A stretch of DNA of 62,747 bases from Candidatus Saccharimonadota bacterium (GCA_900555675.1 UNSN01000001.1:1-62747), one strand, 5' to 3'; positions 52,504-61,625 are shown, counted from the first letter of the stretch. Program-made: numbers and translations. Notes: generated from the letters alone by a model not told the origin.

Positions 52504-53361
52504 ATGAAAAAAGCTATAACAGCCGCACATATTAAAAAACTCCTAGGATGGTTGTTAACCGCCCCTAAAATCACAATAATAGCCATACTCATTACTACAA
52601 TAGGAGTGAATTGGTCATCGAATGCAGCAATACCCCATCAGGTAGCTACCAATACAATCTACACAGCGCTAGGAGTCGGAGGGTTTGGTTTTATCTTATC
52701 TATAGTAAGAACAGTTAAAACAGAGAAAGGTAGACCACGTAGAATAAAAATACTTGGTACAATAATGATACCTATAATAGGGGCTGCAGCTTTAATAGGA
52801 AATCATCTCCCCATTTACATGTTTAATCAACAGCAAGAAGATCCTCAACAATTCCAAAATTTCGACATCAGACAAAAGCCCACGCAGCCGGTAATTCAGG
52901 ACCCCGAGTTGTTATCCGAGCTACAATACCTGGAAGCTACCTATGACTATCATAAATTAAATCTAATATACACAGACAATCCAGCCGCAGATTGCAAGTG
53001 GGACTCGGCGGATGGATGTTATTTTGACTTTCAAAAGACTATAAAAATGAAGAGAAATAACAACAAGACAATCCTTCGGACAATCTTGGCTCACGAATAT
53101 TTGCATTACGCATGGTACGAAAATCACCTAGACACAGACCGTAGACTAGTGTCAGATCTCATAGCTCTATATGGTAGATATCCAGAATTTCGACAGCGAA
53201 TAGCTGGCGTAGATGATCATTATCAAGCTTCTGGAGGACTATTACCCACAGAACTTTTTAGTTATGGATGTACGGAAATATCTGATGCAAAACTTGGTAG
53301 TTACATAGCAGGAAAGTGCAGACAATATATAAATATCAATAAACTACCCGCTTTATTCTAA
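52504..53361 (+). CDS. Membrane protein with an HExxH metalloprotease motif
   Basis: 285 residues: two to three membrane segments in the first 110 (about 25-45, 55-75, 85-108), then an extracytoplasmic domain with LAHEYLHYAWYENH (about 196-209). HEYLH is a zinc-metalloprotease HExxH motif. Several cysteines (ADCKWDSADGCY, SYGCTE, GKCRQY) could form disulfides with help of the DsbA proteins. The third zinc ligand is not obvious. I do not recognise the family. Leaderless by spacing. Overlaps the convergent helicase gene by 4 nt. Confidence 0.6.
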   Translation: MKKAITAAHIKKLLGWLLTAPKITIIAILITTIGVNWSSNAAIPHQVATNTIYTALGVGGFGFILSIVRTVKTEKGRPRRIKILGTIMIPIIGAAALIGNHLPIYMFNQQQEDPQQFQNFDIRQKPTQPVIQDPELLSELQYLEATYDYHKLNLIYTDNPAADCKWDSADGCYFDFQKTIKMKRNNNKTILRTILAHEYLHYAWYENHLDTDRRLVSDLIALYGRYPEFRQRIAGVDDHYQASGGLLPTELFSYGCTEISDAKLGSYIAGKCRQYININKLPALF

Positions 53362-54623
53362 TACTTATCACCTCTATATCTCTCAGCAGACTCCCTACTC
53401 GCCCGCCTCAAAACTTCATCAATTGCCAAAGCATCAGGAGAAACTTCCAGCGCCCTACGGTTAATTCCGTATAGATATAAATTGTCCAAATCTCGCACGC
53501 GACTCAAAGCCACATAACCCATGCCTTCGACAAACGCCTTTCTCAGGTCAATCTTAGCCGCATCAAGCGTCATTCCCTGACTTTTGTGAACCGTTATAGC
53601 CCACGCCAAACGCAGCGGAACCTGAGAAATACTCGCTCGTTTACGCTCTCCGTCTCGCAACTCCCAAACATCCGGCACCATCGTCACCCGACGACCATCT
53701 CGAAACTCAACAACCGGATATTCCGTCAGCGGCTCAAAATCCACGACCGTGCCGATACTTCCATTGGCATATAATTTTTGCGGCGAATTTTTAACCGCCA
53801 TCACTAATGCGCCCAGCTTAATCACCAGATTTTCTGGAGCCAAAACTGACCTTTGTAGATTCTCTACATAAATTTTCGAGCCCGTCGTCGTTTGTTGATA
53901 CGAACGTTCTTTTCCTGGCAATTCCGCCAATTTTTGAATATTGATATCATCAACATCAACGTTTACAGTGTGCAGTTCTGTAATATCACCATCTGGCGGC
54001 TCAATTTCCGTACGCGCCAACAGCGCCTCGACATGACGTCGCCTAACATCGCCAGTTCTTAGAGCGGTCAGAATCTCCAAAAGCTGCTCATCATTCTGAC
54101 GATATTGTCGCTCTAAATATAAAACCGCCGGCTGAAGCTCTTGCCAAGCATCAGAATAAACCACAAAACCGCCGCCCTGCTCGTTCGAACGATTCACTGG
54201 CGGCAATTGGAAAAAATCGCCACTCATTACCAGCTGAATACCACCAAACGGCTGATCATTTTCCCTGACGGTTCGTAAAACTTTATCAATCATATCCAGC
54301 CGAAAATCGTGAAGCATTGAAATCTCGTCAATAATCAGCACGTCAGTTTTAGAAATCACATCACGCCGCGTTTTTGACAATCGTTCAAAAAAATTGTTCG
54401 GCAAATGATCACTCACACCAATGCCGCTCCAGCTGTGAATCGTATTGCCCCCAAGATGCGTCGCCGCCAGACCAGTTGTCGCTGTTACCGACACCTTTTT
54501 ACCGCGTTTTCGCGCCTGCACAATAAAATTATTCAACAGGTGAGTTTTACCCGTTCCAGCCGCACCAGTCAGCAACGCCGACCGACCGCTCAGTAAAATA
54601 GCCAGCGCTAATTCTTGATCCAT
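53358..54623 (-). CDS. PIF1/RecD-like superfamily 1 helicase
   Basis: 421 residues from ATG 54623. Walker A TGAAGTGKTH near 21-30, Walker B VLIIDEISML, motif III MSGDFFQLPPV, and the C-terminal TVHKSQGMTLDAA plus YVALSRVRDLDNLYL. This is the PIF1 pattern. The ATG is chosen because it begins 1 nt after the upstream stop; the longer ORF would extend 33 codons into that gene. It unwinds DNA 5' to 3' in known relatives. It forms a two-gene unit with the DUF4868-like gene. Confidence 0.9.
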   Translation of the reverse strand: MDQELALAILLSGRSALLTGAAGTGKTHLLNNFIVQARKRGKKVSVTATTGLAATHLGGNTIHSWSGIGVSDHLPNNFFERLSKTRRDVISKTDVLIIDEISMLHDFRLDMIDKVLRTVRENDQPFGGIQLVMSGDFFQLPPVNRSNEQGGGFVVYSDAWQELQPAVLYLERQYRQNDEQLLEILTALRTGDVRRRHVEALLARTEIEPPDGDITELHTVNVDVDDINIQKLAELPGKERSYQQTTTGSKIYVENLQRSVLAPENLVIKLGALVMAVKNSPQKLYANGSIGTVVDFEPLTEYPVVEFRDGRRVTMVPDVWELRDGERKRASISQVPLRLAWAITVHKSQGMTLDAAKIDLRKAFVEGMGYVALSRVRDLDNLYLYGINRRALEVSPDALAIDEVLRRASRESAERYRGDKY

Positions 54624-54624
54624 T

Positions 54625-55602
54625 TTAGCCCCGTGGCGGTTCGCCTTCTGGCTCGCCGAGCAGCTTCTTCGACTTAATTTCGTAACGCTTGCCCGTGATT
54701 TTACTCTCAATATAATCCTCATTGATGAGATTTACGAACATATCTAAATCATTGCCGTCCATGATAATAATCGCGCCGTTATCATCGCTCATCAATTCCA
54801 ACTGCATCTCATCAGCATAGTCCAAAACATCTTCCTGCTTAACCGCGCCGATTTCCAATTTCTGCAATTTATTAATCGTCTTTTTTCGCTCCTTCACTAG
54901 CGCATTAAGATCCATTCCCTCTGGAAAACTTAGCTTATATTCCTTCTCAATTTCCGCTACTTTTTTATCAGCAATCACCTGCTTTTTATATTCATAGCCA
55001 AACATTCGCTCAAATTTTCCAGGATTAAACGCAAAAATATCTTTACCGACAATCAAAACTTGATTATCATCCGGAACCTTAAAACCAACTTCCGCATTAA
55101 ATGAACCAAATTTGCCATCAGAAAATTCCCAAGCCAACGCGCTCTTCAGCGTCTGACCTTGCTGGATTAGCTTAACTGTATAGAATGTCGCGTCAGGGTT
55201 ATTTGGATCGGTAAATCGTGCCACAATTCCCTTCATGCGCTTGAATTCGTGCTCAGTTTCCGAAAACTCCACAATGTCGTGACGTTCATGCTCAATCAAA
55301 TGAATCAGTGTTTCAGCTCGCCCAACCTTTTCCAGGTCAGTCCTCAATAAAACATTATCTTCTGATTCGCTCAATTCATAATCACGAACGCTCAATCCAG
55401 TACCCGCACCCAAATTGACCTGATTGATATAATCAAACAAAAACAACGGTCTGAGCTGCTGCTCAACATCGCCTTTTATCGGCATAAAATATGGCGTGTA
55501 ATTTTTGCTAAATAAGAACAGCTCTATCTGTAAATCATTCTTTTTTGCGTCATTTTGATTTGCCCACAAAAAAATATCAGTCGTTTCCCTCACTTCTTCC
55601 AT
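54625..55602 (-). CDS. DUF4868 (KwaB-like) protein
   Basis: 325 residues. The layout follows DUF4868: an N-terminal strand pair with LFLFSKNYTPYFMPI, a central MKGIVARFTD...TFYTVKLIQQG, and the late FAFNPGKFERMFGYEYKKQV helix, then a basic helical part. KwaB of the Kiwa anti-phage system belongs to this family, and Kiwa's reported partner is the helicase-nuclease RecBCD. Here the neighbour is a helicase and no KwaA membrane protein is adjacent. The family call rests on pattern memory. Confidence 0.65.
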   Translation of the reverse strand: MEEVRETTDIFLWANQNDAKKNDLQIELFLFSKNYTPYFMPIKGDVEQQLRPLFLFDYINQVNLGAGTGLSVRDYELSESEDNVLLRTDLEKVGRAETLIHLIEHERHDIVEFSETEHEFKRMKGIVARFTDPNNPDATFYTVKLIQQGQTLKSALAWEFSDGKFGSFNAEVGFKVPDDNQVLIVGKDIFAFNPGKFERMFGYEYKKQVIADKKVAEIEKEYKLSFPEGMDLNALVKERKKTINKLQKLEIGAVKQEDVLDYADEMQLELMSDDNGAIIIMDGNDLDMFVNLINEDYIESKITGKRYEIKSKKLLGEPEGEPPRG

Positions 55603-55641
55603 TTTTCTAGTATAGCAATTTTTATCAGATGTCGCTAGCAG

Positions 55642-56067
55642 TTATTTAGCCAATCTCTCGCCTTCACGCGCCCGATTAGCCCATTCGTCAGCCAATTCGT
55701 TTCCTTCGTCGCCCTCATGACCGCGCACCCAACGTAAATCCGCCTGAGAATTCGAATATAGTTCGTACAATTCACGCACAATGTCCAGATTTTTAATCTC
55801 GCCACTCTTCTTCGTCCAACCGCGTTTTTCCCAGCCCGGCGCCCACTTGGTAACCACGTTAATCCAAAATTCACTATCAGAATAAATCACACACGGCGCA
55901 CCATTAGCGTCTTTTAATGCCGCAATTAAAGCTTTGCCCTCCATGCGAATATTAGTAGTATCGCCGTCCTCTGATCCCAAAATATAAGGTTGAAGATCGC
56001 GAATAACTGCAAACCCACCTGGACCGGGATTCGGCGAAGCAGAGCCGTCAGTATAGTAAGTTGTCAT
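55642..56067 (-). CDS. rnhA: Ribonuclease HI
   Basis: 141 residues: YTDGSASPNPGPGGF (first catalytic Asp), MEGKALIAAL (Glu), YSDSEFWIN (Asp), and HEGDEGNELADEWA (His and last Asp). All four acidic residues are present. It removes RNA from RNA:DNA hybrids. About 10-15 residues shorter than E. coli RNase HI; the basic handle region is GWEKRGWTKKSG. Confidence 0.95.
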   Translation of the reverse strand: MTTYYTDGSASPNPGPGGFAVIRDLQPYILGSEDGDTTNIRMEGKALIAALKDANGAPCVIYSDSEFWINVVTKWAPGWEKRGWTKKSGEIKNLDIVRELYELYSNSQADLRWVRGHEGDEGNELADEWANRAREGERLAK

Positions 56068-56075
56068 TAGTGTAA

Positions 56076-57761
56076 TTATACACTAATTATAGCTCGCCTG
56101 GCTATCTTGCGGGACACACTGTTTATCTTATTATAGACTTTATAAAATTCACTCACGCGCTCACGACTTTGTTTTGTTAAATGAGATTCCTTCTCCCCAT
56201 CAGCACAGTTTGTAAAGAAGTCTTGCTTACGCTGCCAAATATCAGTTATCTTCTCTGCTGTTTCATCGCTCATGTTGACCAAATCGCCGTAAATTTTCTG
56301 CAGCTTAAAGAAAAAGTGTGCTGCCTTTCTACCAGTACGAGCCACCAGACGAGCATCTGGCGTAGAAAACTGCATCTCAAACGGCGCATACGGAATTCTT
56401 CCATCGTCAGTTTCATAAAACCCCGTAATCTTCGCATCTGTAAATCCGCTACTACTATCCTTAAAACTGAACATTTTCATATCAATGCCTGGTATCTTAT
56501 CGATAATTTTCTGGCTGATCTTCTCTTGGAAATCCGAAGAGCCCTTAACAACAAAACATTCGCTTTTTCGCCCTGGAGCTGGATACGGAGTAATCTTACC
56601 GCCGTTAACAGCCTTAATCACGGCATCAGCATAGGCATCGGCTAGTTGTTCGTTGTCTTGACAAATTACCGTCATACCATATAAGTCGATCGGATGGAAT
56701 TCCCCCGAATCTTTCAGAGGCTGAGAACGTTTATCGTAATAACCTATGGTCTGTAGCAATTTTTTACAATACGAGCCGCGACCCTTACCTCGAGCCCTTA
56801 CTTCCAATTCTGCCCCATTCGGGGTTTTTACGGTACCAGATCCAAAAAACGTACTATGCGAGGAATTAGTATTTACGGCAGGTTTCAGATCTGACTCCCC
56901 TAGCAACTCAGAGAACACACCATTAAAGTTGCCCATAGCAAAATCAAATCGTGTAGGGTCGGTCGAATACCTGCTGCCAAAATGCAACGACACAACCCTG
57001 TCCACCTCATTCATGATCGAATCGATATCATTACTCAAGGCATCTTTGCGATATAAAGCATCGCCAATATTGCGACCCGTCATAACACCAATTTCATCTT
57101 TTAGCTCAGATTCCAAGTTATCTAGCCCAATAATACTGCATACTGGAATTAAGAAATTTTCAGCAAACACTGCACATTTATACGCAAACGCGCTATGATA
57201 AGGGGCGATTTTTAAGTTAGACAAGGTTATAGCTCCAGCAATCATCGCAGTCTCCAAGCCTACACCTTCAGCTCCTTCGCCTTTTGTTGAGAATACATTT
57301 ATCAAGTTATCAAGATGCGGTGCTGGAATTGACGGATTTTCAGCCCACGGACTCTTACCATAATCATCACCGTCCATGTCTAAATCGTCAGGAATTGTTT
57401 GATCGTCCTTAAGTTTTAGCGCTTTTCCTGCTAGCGAACCCTCATCAATATCTTCCATGTACGACGAAAAAGCCTCTTGTAAGGCCTTATAGTCCTCAAC
57501 TATACCTATAACAGTATCCTCGCTAATCTCTTCAGGGGCGCCATCTAGCGACCTCATAATATATTCAATACGTCGCCTATCACTCAAACCCTCCGGCATT
57601 CCGATAATAATCTCTGCAGCCAGTTTACGCGACGGAGTTAAGTGATCTCCGCTAAATGTCTCCACCAACCCCATAGCCAGCTCTTTCCTTTCAAGAGAAA
57701 AGTCAGCTTCGCCTTGATTTTGAAGATTGGTGTTATTGTCTAATGGTTCTTTACTTTCCAT
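56076..57761 (-). CDS. Divergent RelA/SpoT-like protein
   Basis: 561 residues. The N-terminal half is acidic and without recognisable motifs. From about 320 the order of motifs recalls a RelA/SpoT nucleotidyltransferase: RARGKGRGSYCKKLLQTI (basic ATP-binding stretch), HPIDLYGMTVICQD (the D-L-x-G strand), FTDAKITGFYE and APFEMQFSTPDA (the E-x-Q strand). The fit is loose; key residues of (p)ppGpp synthetases cannot be matched with certainty. No hydrolase HD motif. It may be a nucleotide-signalling or toxin-like enzyme, or an inactive relative. Confidence 0.4.
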   Translation of the reverse strand: MESKEPLDNNTNLQNQGEADFSLERKELAMGLVETFSGDHLTPSRKLAAEIIIGMPEGLSDRRRIEYIMRSLDGAPEEISEDTVIGIVEDYKALQEAFSSYMEDIDEGSLAGKALKLKDDQTIPDDLDMDGDDYGKSPWAENPSIPAPHLDNLINVFSTKGEGAEGVGLETAMIAGAITLSNLKIAPYHSAFAYKCAVFAENFLIPVCSIIGLDNLESELKDEIGVMTGRNIGDALYRKDALSNDIDSIMNEVDRVVSLHFGSRYSTDPTRFDFAMGNFNGVFSELLGESDLKPAVNTNSSHSTFFGSGTVKTPNGAELEVRARGKGRGSYCKKLLQTIGYYDKRSQPLKDSGEFHPIDLYGMTVICQDNEQLADAYADAVIKAVNGGKITPYPAPGRKSECFVVKGSSDFQEKISQKIIDKIPGIDMKMFSFKDSSSGFTDAKITGFYETDDGRIPYAPFEMQFSTPDARLVARTGRKAAHFFFKLQKIYGDLVNMSDETAEKITDIWQRKQDFFTNCADGEKESHLTKQSRERVSEFYKVYNKINSVSRKIARRAIISV

Positions 57762-57825
57762 AATATAGCTTGTAGATTATATCACAAACTATAAATTTTT
57801 GCAATAGCTAGACGATAGCGGTTAT

Positions 57826-58842
57826 CTATGCAAAATAAATCCGCATCAATTCGCGCGCTACTCTGTCGGCATCGTGACGAATGAGACTACGTTGGGCTGC
57901 TAATGGATCGCTGGTGGAGTTCGTATTGACCCACACGTCATCAGCAATCAAACGCTTGCCCGAAGCATAATAATGCTTTTTCTTCAGCAATTCCTTATCC
58001 CACTCGACCAAATATTCGCCGTCGTGAGCATATTTCTTTATCAATTCCTCTGGCGGGCGATGGTTATTGTAAAGCACATAATCCATATTCACCCCTGAAA
58101 ATCGCTCAATTTCATCCGCAAAATCCGCCACGGTAAATCCATCAGTCTGCGTTGGCTTGGTAACCAAATTGCAAACATAGACTTTTTTCGCCTTCGTTTC
58201 AGTAAGTGCCCGAGTGACACCTCGAACCAGTAACGCTGGCGCCAAACTGCCGTACAAAAGCCCCGGCGCAATCACCACCAAATCAGCATCCAAAATCGCT
58301 TGACGAGCTCGCGGGTTAATCGTAGCTGGCGGTTTAAGCTCTAGCCACGGACGCTCGCCGCGCGGAATCTTTAGCGACTCAGCCGCGTGTTGACCATCAA
58401 CAACCGTGCCGTCTTTCAGCTTAATCGACATCGTTGTATCGTCCAGAGTAATCGGATAAACTCGACCATTGACGCCCAAAACTTCGCTAGCCAATTCCAC
58501 TGCATCAGCAAAACTCCCTGTCATTTTTTCCAGCGCCGCCATGAATAAATTGCCGAACGCGTGACCTTTCATGCTGCCCTCGCCGAACCGGTAATTGAAC
58601 AAATCACGAACTTTCGGCGAAGTGCTTAGCGCCACCAAGCATTGCCTAACGTCGCCCGCTGGCAACACGCCCAATTCATCGCGCAACACGCCAGTTGAGC
58701 CGCCATCGTCGACCATATTGACCAACGCCGTAATGCTGTGTGTATATTTTTTCAATCCAGAAAGCAGCGTGAAACTTCCCGTTCCGCCACCAATAACTAC
58801 AACTTTTACCCCAAAATAATCATTATTCGAACCATTTGTCAT
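57826..58842 (-). CDS. yvcK: YvcK/CofD-family gluconeogenesis factor
   Basis: 338 residues from ATG 58842. VVVIGGGTGSFTLLSGLKKY at the N-terminus, VNMVDDGGSTGVLRDELG, PAGDVRQCLVAL, GHAFGNLFMAAL, and APGLLYGSLAPALLV. Firmicute homologues bind UDP-sugars and support cell-wall synthesis. TATAAT preceded by TGC ends 6 nt before ATG 58842; the longest ORF adds 27 codons across the promoter. Confidence 0.92.
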   Translation of the reverse strand: MTNGSNNDYFGVKVVVIGGGTGSFTLLSGLKKYTHSITALVNMVDDGGSTGVLRDELGVLPAGDVRQCLVALSTSPKVRDLFNYRFGEGSMKGHAFGNLFMAALEKMTGSFADAVELASEVLGVNGRVYPITLDDTTMSIKLKDGTVVDGQHAAESLKIPRGERPWLELKPPATINPRARQAILDADLVVIAPGLLYGSLAPALLVRGVTRALTETKAKKVYVCNLVTKPTQTDGFTVADFADEIERFSGVNMDYVLYNNHRPPEELIKKYAHDGEYLVEWDKELLKKKHYYASGKRLIADDVWVNTNSTSDPLAAQRSLIRHDADRVARELMRIYFA

Positions 58843-58848
58843 GCTTGA

Positions 58849-58854
58849 ATTATA
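58849..58854 (-). promoter_or_regulatory. -10 box of leaderless promoter for yvcK
   Basis: Minus-strand TATAAT with upstream TGC, ending 6 nt before ATG 58842; it lies between yvcK and the SDR gene stop. Confidence 0.62.
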
Positions 58855-58868
58855 GCACCTTGGAAAGC

Positions 58869-59537
58869 CTAAACCAACGTGCCTTTTGGCAATGCCCATT
58901 CCAAAAACGGCTGCTGCTGACAATCAATCGCATTGATAATGTGCGTGGCAATTTTCGCAGGATCGTTGAAAAACATATAGTCAGCTGGAAGATCGCGCCC
59001 ATTCCAAAACGGAGTTTTCATAGCGCCGGGCAAAAATAGCGCAACTCTAACTGGAAGTTTTTGTTCATCTGCCTGCATTCCCAAACTTCGCGCCAAACCC
59101 GCTTGAGCGTGCTTCGTCGCAACGTACACAGCTTCATCTGAGCGCGCTTTAACGCTACTTGTCGATCCGATAATCGTCAGTACAGACTTGCGATTTTGTG
59201 CTGACATCTTACGCCAAGCCCATTGAACCAGCGGCAACGCGCCTGAAAAATTAACTTCCGCCATACTGCGAACACTCGGCTGATCTTCAAAATTGCCGCG
59301 CCAGCCATATCCAGCCGCCCACACGAATTGATCAATATCATCACCGTTTAAAATCTGCTCGATTCGCGCCGACGCCGCTTCTACTTGATCTGAATAATAA
59401 ACATCCAGAGGAAAACCTTCGCCGTGCTTCTGCGGATTATGAGTCTTGCCCAGAACCAGCACGCGCTCGCCACGCTCTCGCAGCTGCTTCGCCATTTCTA
59501 ATCCAAGCCCACTCGTCCCACCAAGAATAATATGCAT
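58869..59537 (-). CDS. Short-chain dehydrogenase/reductase
   Basis: 222 residues. The coenzyme motif GGTSGLGLEMAKQL is at 6-19, NAG-like AAGYGW, catalytic Ser in TIIGSTSSVKA, and YVATK with the Tyr and Lys of the active site. The substrate is unknown. The sequence begins MHIILGG so the start is secure. Confidence 0.92.
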   Translation of the reverse strand: MHIILGGTSGLGLEMAKQLRERGERVLVLGKTHNPQKHGEGFPLDVYYSDQVEAASARIEQILNGDDIDQFVWAAGYGWRGNFEDQPSVRSMAEVNFSGALPLVQWAWRKMSAQNRKSVLTIIGSTSSVKARSDEAVYVATKHAQAGLARSLGMQADEQKLPVRVALFLPGAMKTPFWNGRDLPADYMFFNDPAKIATHIINAIDCQQQPFLEWALPKGTLV

Positions 59538-59543
59538 ATGGTT

Positions 59544-59549
59544 ATTATA
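59544..59549 (-). promoter_or_regulatory. -10 box of leaderless promoter for the SDR gene
   Basis: Minus-strand TATAAT with upstream TGC, ending 6 nt before ATG 59537. Confidence 0.62.
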
Positions 59550-59561
59550 GCAATGACAATA

Positions 59562-60047
59562 TTAAATGTAAATTCCGTATCTAAGCCTCGGCCAAGCTTC
59601 TGCCAACTCCTCGGCCGAAAACTCCTTAACAGAACCCAGCTCTTGTAAAGGCGTTTTCAAACAAAGTCCAACAGCCACGGCAGCCACTCGTCTCATGAGA
59701 TATTCCGCATTATCTGAAGAAAAATAAGCATTCTTCCTGAATCCTCCTCTTATCCCTCCAACAGAATGTACACCCCACCCATCCCGCCAACTTCGTAACT
59801 CAGTTTTATCATACGGAAACTGAAATGGCGATTGTATGGACGTAGACCGACTAGGAAGACGCTTTTCTGCTAACATGATATGTCCTGAATACTCATGACA
59901 GCGACTAGCCAACATTACATCCATATCGAGAACCTCGTCCTTAACAACTAATCTAGTCAATAAAGCAAATAACAAATCCTCGTCGACTTCGCCCTCCATA
60001 ATATTCTCGATATTAACTCTGGCGCCGTAATTATCAGTCTTCCTCAT
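59562..60047 (-). CDS. Hypothetical protein, 161 residues
   Basis: A soluble protein with no signal peptide or membrane segment. Notable stretches: DEDLLFALLTRLVVKDE, LASRCHEYSGHIMLAEKR, and the Trp-rich SWRDGWGVHSVGGIRGGFR. I do not recognise it. A -10-like TAAGAT lies 7 nt before the ATG. Monocistronic between two genes with their own promoters. Confidence 0.55.
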   Translation of the reverse strand: MRKTDNYGARVNIENIMEGEVDEDLLFALLTRLVVKDEVLDMDVMLASRCHEYSGHIMLAEKRLPSRSTSIQSPFQFPYDKTELRSWRDGWGVHSVGGIRGGFRKNAYFSSDNAEYLMRRVAAVAVGLCLKTPLQELGSVKEFSAEELAEAWPRLRYGIYI

Positions 60048-60147
60048 ACGTTAAATCTTATACATTAGCTATATCAATCAAAAGATACACCGCCTGTACT
60101 TTTTTCCATGCCTGATATTCTATACTATTTTATGGAGAAAGTCAATA

Positions 60148-60639
60148 CTACTCTGTCGGCAAACTATTTGCGCCACACAATTTCTGCCACTTCAAATGCA
60201 CTTTATATCGAAGCGGCGCACCCGACTCGCTCTCTTGGAGCCGCAACTCTTCAGGATCCATAAACGTCACTTCGTCCGCATCGACGCCCGCTGAAAAATC
60301 AAAGTTTTCCGTCCACACACGACAAGAAAAACAAATTTGATTAGCATCAATTCGCTCAACATAAATCTCGTCCGACGCGTCAAAAAGTTGATAGCGAAGA
60401 TTGCCCTTATAGCCAACTTCTTCATATAATTCCCGCTTCAAAGCCGACTCAAAAGTCTCGCCATAATCCATTCCGCCGCCAGGAAGATCCCAAAGCGGCC
60501 GCCCGTCCTCTTTGACAACCAAAATCTGCCCAGCATCATTATAAATCAGAGCCTTTATGGAAACACGATAGAGGTAATCGCGCTTGATAACACCTTCTGA
60601 ATCGTGTGTGATGAGTTGTCCGTTTATGGCGTTTGACAT
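60148..60639 (-). CDS. NUDIX hydrolase
   Basis: 163 residues. Nudix box GGGMDYGETFESALKRELYEEVG at about 57-79, quoted here in parts: GGMDYGE and RELYEEVG. It is preceded by LWDLP, as in MutT-type members. The substrate is unknown. No close similarity to the NUDIX protein at 16.2 kb beyond the box. Confidence 0.9.
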   Translation of the reverse strand: MSNAINGQLITHDSEGVIKRDYLYRVSIKALIYNDAGQILVVKEDGRPLWDLPGGGMDYGETFESALKRELYEEVGYKGNLRYQLFDASDEIYVERIDANQICFSCRVWTENFDFSAGVDADEVTFMDPEELRLQESESGAPLRYKVHLKWQKLCGANSLPTE

Positions 60640-60646
60640 GATAGCA

Positions 60647-60652
60647 ATTATA
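60647..60652 (-). promoter_or_regulatory. -10 box of the second NUDIX gene
   Basis: Minus-strand TATAAT with upstream TGA, ending 7 nt before ATG 60639. Confidence 0.55.
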
Positions 60653-60658
60653 TCACAA

Positions 60659-60922
60659 TTAATCTCTCAACTGTTGCATAAGTGATTTGTGGGTGTGTTC
60701 TTCCCAGCCATCAGATACAGCACCGTTACGCAGACGATCTACTTTCTCATGTAAATATTCAGACACGTCAAACGCTATACCGTTATCCTTAAAACCAGCT
60801 AACCGTAGCATCTCTATAGAAATTAAATAAAGTTCTTTTGTTACTTCAGGGTTATCAGAAAGTTTGTCTATTTCGACTATGTGACGAGCTAGTTCTTTTT
60901 GTGCTTTTCTACTTAGACTCAT
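60659..60922 (-). CDS. Hypothetical helical protein, 87 residues
   Basis: Predominantly helical and charged (KAQKELARHIVEIDKLSD, VSEYLHEKVDRLRNG). It starts 7 nt after the stop of the AstE-like gene, so it is probably the last gene of the GNAT-AstE-hypothetical unit. I do not recognise it. Confidence 0.55.
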   Translation of the reverse strand: MSLSRKAQKELARHIVEIDKLSDNPEVTKELYLISIEMLRLAGFKDNGIAFDVSEYLHEKVDRLRNGAVSDGWEEHTHKSLMQQLRD

Positions 60923-60929
60923 ACGTACA

Positions 60930-61625
60930 TCATTTCATGAACTTTTCTAGCTTAAAACCGGCATACGTACCGTCCTGCCGATACGCTTCCTCTCCGAGGA
61001 ACGACGGAATTGCCCCGAGCGTATTGCTATATACAAAATTCTCAAGACCAGAATCCGCCTGCACTTCTTCGGGTAAAATTTTCCCTATCATCTTATAAAA
61101 AGTATGCTCTTGATCCGACACTTTTCCGTCTAGATATTTCCGAATATCCGTACAGATCCGTTCATACAAATCGTCATTCAAATGAGAATTTGGCACCTCA
61201 TAAGCTACAAAATGCGGAGCTACAGTCGTGATATCATTAAGCGGTTCAACAACTAACACATCTTTAATCGCACTCGCATTAATAAAAGCACGAGAGATTT
61301 TATCTTCTATGTTCGCGGTAATTAGCAAATCTGGCTGCTCAGCGGTGGTCGTATGAAAATCTAGAACCAATTCTGGCTGCAACAACTTAATTCGATCTTC
61401 TATAGTCTTCGATCGTTGTGCTTCATACGTATCCAAATCAGACCCATAACTCCTATTCAAATCAGATTCAACGTATCGAACGTTCTGTGAATAAGCTCTG
61501 GGATTAGCCACCATAAAATCAACGTATTCCAATAGCTCCGAACGTTTATTTAACATATACGAAAGTACATTCGGACCTAATAATTCATTGCCATGAGTAG
61601 AAATAATTGCAAGTATTTTCGTCAT
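60930..61625 (-). CDS. AstE/AspA-type zinc hydrolase (M14 superfamily)
   Basis: 231 residues. Zinc-site motif STHGNELLGP (His and Glu), VANPRAYSQNVRYVESDLNRSYG, and LVLDFHTTTAEQPD with the third ligand. The catalytic Glu is probably in the C-terminal part (YSNTLGAIPSF region). Succinylglutamate desuccinylases and aspartoacylases share this fold and remove an acyl group from an amino acid. Its start overlaps the upstream GNAT stop by 1 nt, so an acyl-amino-acid cycle between the two is a possible but unproven link. Confidence 0.82.
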   Translation of the reverse strand: MTKILAIISTHGNELLGPNVLSYMLNKRSELLEYVDFMVANPRAYSQNVRYVESDLNRSYGSDLDTYEAQRSKTIEDRIKLLQPELVLDFHTTTAEQPDLLITANIEDKISRAFINASAIKDVLVVEPLNDITTVAPHFVAYEVPNSHLNDDLYERICTDIRKYLDGKVSDQEHTFYKMIGKILPEEVQADSGLENFVYSNTLGAIPSFLGEEAYRQDGTYAGFKLEKFMK

